NCBI GenBank assembly: GCA_035280025.1
Contig: DATEGT010000079.1
Span: forward strand, 1-16,921
DNA from: VBDM01 sp035280025
GTDB lineage: Bacteria; Pseudomonadota; Gammaproteobacteria; Burkholderiales; SG8-39
Direction of reading: 5' to 3'
Length of the DNA stretch: 16,921 bases
A program made the position numbers and the translations under genes. Positions 16,236-16,921 of this stretch are shown here, piece by piece. The notes beneath the pieces are model-generated. The model ran no database searches, was not told where the DNA came from, and was given only the letters and a program-made list of their open reading frames with translations. How positions within the stretch are numbered: position 1 is the stretch's first letter; each line of letters starts with the position of its first letter.

Positions 16236-16490
16236 GGGCACGCAGCGCTTCGCGAGCAGTTCATAGGGAAATTCGTAGTACTGCGGGTTGCGCAAAAGAC
16301 CGACGTCGTCGAGGACCTTTAGTGATCGACGTGTTCCCCCTGGCGATCTAGGCACTGCCTTCGCTGCGGGAGACTTCGCGATACAGGCCTTCGAGCTCCG
16401 CATGATTTGAAACCCGTCCCCAAGACGTACTGCGGAAACCTTCGACCTATCCGCGGGAGTTGCCGGCAGGGCGTTGAATCTTATACCCAT
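16221..16490 (-). CDS. Doubtful small ORF, 89 codons, no recognised family
   Basis: An open frame between the small methyltransferase and gmd. The first half is basic and low in complexity (SKACIAKSPAAKAVPRSPGG); the second half looks more protein-like (VGLLRNPQYYEFPYELLAKR) and ends in aromatic residues. I recognise no family. Its ATG at 16490 lies within the predicted minus-strand promoter and lacks a ribosome site; an inner ATG at 16403 would give 60 residues. It could be a remnant of a longer gene whose other end is lost, or chance. The 367-base interval 16183-16549 holds otherwise only the regulatory signals listed separately. Confidence 0.2.
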   Translation of the reverse strand: MGIRFNALPATPADRSKVSAVRLGDGFQIMRSSKACIAKSPAAKAVPRSPGGTRRSLKVLDDVGLLRNPQYYEFPYELLAKRCVPTRFF

Positions 16491-16507
16491 TTTTCGAGGT
16501 CGTCCAA
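16480..16507 (-). promoter_or_regulatory. Predicted sigma70-type promoter firing into the wzx cluster
   Basis: On the minus strand TTGGAC (complement of 16502-16507) and TATAAG (complement of 16480-16485) are 16 bases apart. Transcription would start near 16473 and run about 290 bases before the methyltransferase ATG at 16182. It is the best promoter-like pair I found in front of the seven-gene minus cluster. Found by eye only. Confidence 0.45.
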
Positions 16508-16533
16508 TCGCGGACCCTCCCGGGGACGCAAGC

Positions 16534-16539
16534 TACAAT
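16534..16539 (+). promoter_or_regulatory. Possible -10 element for gmd
   Basis: TACAAT ends 10 bases before the gmd ATG at 16550. No good -35 is seen 16-18 bases upstream and no Shine-Dalgarno precedes the ATG, so if this element is used the mRNA would have a leader of only a few bases or none. Weak evidence. Confidence 0.3.
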
Positions 16540-16549
16540 ACGCGGCGTC

Positions 16550-16921
16550 ATGAAAAATCCAAAAGTCGCGCTGATCACCGGCGTCACCGGACAGGACGGC
16601 GCCTATCTGGCCGAGTTCCTCCTCGGCAAAGGTTACGTGGTTCACGGCATCAAGCGCCGCGCGTCGCTGTTCAACACCCAGCGCATCGACCATCTCTACC
16701 AGGACCCGCACGTCTCTTCGCGGCGATTCATCCTGCACCACGGCGACATGACCGACTCGAGCAGCCTCGTGCACATCACCGCGCAGGTGCAGCCCGACGA
16801 GATCTACAACCTCGCGGCGCAGAGCCACGTCGTGGTGTCGTTCGAGGAGCCGGAATACACCGCGAACGCGGACGCCCTGGGAGCGCTGCGCCTGCTCGAG
16901 GCGATCCGGATTCTGGGGCTG
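16550..16921 (+). CDS. gmd: GDP-mannose 4,6-dehydratase, 5' part (runs off window)
   Basis: The first 124 residues of a canonical GDP-mannose 4,6-dehydratase, which converts GDP-D-mannose to GDP-4-keto-6-deoxy-D-mannose using bound NADP. The nucleotide motif is GVTGQDG (11-17). HGIKRRASLFNTQRIDHLY is the NADP-specific loop, and DEIYNLAAQSHV with SFEEPEY matches GMD nearly residue for residue. No stop occurs before base 21 from the end or at the edge, so the gene continues beyond 16921 and the catalytic T-x-E and YxxxK are outside the window. It is GC-rich like the spoT end and unlike the second GMD-like gene at 8292. It diverges from the minus-strand cluster and probably opens a plus-strand sugar-nucleotide operon; an rmd or fcl gene would be expected next. 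Confidence 0.93.
   Translation, partial: MKNPKVALITGVTGQDGAYLAEFLLGKGYVVHGIKRRASLFNTQRIDHLYQDPHVSSRRFILHHGDMTDSSSLVHITAQVQPDEIYNLAAQSHVVVSFEEPEYTANADALGALRLLEAIRILGL

Overview
The window looks like the chromosome of a GC-rich betaproteobacterium (or a close relative). This is an inference from a bifunctional SpoT/Rsh protein with proteobacterial architecture, an adjacent VanZ-like protein, and a surface-polysaccharide locus of the kind common in that class. The first 4.4 kb and the last 0.4 kb are strongly GC-rich (42 of 60 bases in 541-600). Much of 7.1-9.3 kb and 14.0-16.5 kb is visibly more AT-rich (26 of 60 GC bases in 14401-14460). The locus therefore looks like a mosaic of accessory glycan genes set into a GC-rich core. 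I see no rRNA, tRNA, insertion sequence, integrase or CRISPR array.

Layout. (1) 33-2144 (+) is spoT. Its stop codon lies in the palindrome CTAG, shared with the stop of the oppositely oriented vanZ-like gene (2593-2141, -). (2) A promoter at 2661-2689 points into a WecA/MraY-type sugar-phosphate transferase (2751-4355, +). This protein carries an unusual N-terminal extracytoplasmic domain with six cysteines. (3) A minus-strand operon, 7062 to 4362, encodes an FkbM methyltransferase, a WcaI-like glycosyltransferase and a PglC/WcaJ-type sugar transferase. It converges on the WecA-like gene with a 6-base gap. (4) A plus-strand pair, 7172-9251, encodes a GT4 glycosyltransferase and a short GDP-mannose 4,6-dehydratase-like SDR protein. 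(5) A long minus-strand cluster, 16182 to 9268, encodes (in transcription order) a small methyltransferase, a Wzx flippase, a cupin sugar-modifying protein, a TcaB9/NovU-type sugar C-methyltransferase, a Gfo/Idh/MocA oxidoreductase, a GT-A glycosyltransferase and a zinc-ribbon methyltransferase. (6) From 16550 (+) a canonical gmd gene begins and runs off the window.

Together the genes describe a lipid-linked, Wzx-dependent glycan (O-antigen, capsule or exopolysaccharide). Two alternative initiating phosphoglycosyltransferases charge undecaprenyl phosphate. Three glycosyltransferases extend the chain. GDP-mannose dehydratases supply 6-deoxy-4-ketohexose precursors. The C-methyltransferase, cupin and oxidoreductase probably build a branched (C-methylated) deoxysugar, and further methyltransferases decorate the repeat unit. 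Wzx flips it. No Wzy polymerase, Wzz or ligase is visible, so the locus should continue to the right. The parts I consider least ordinary are the six-Cys fusion on the WecA-like enzyme, the coexistence of two initiating-enzyme superfamilies, the duplicated and diverged GMD genes, and the branched-sugar module.
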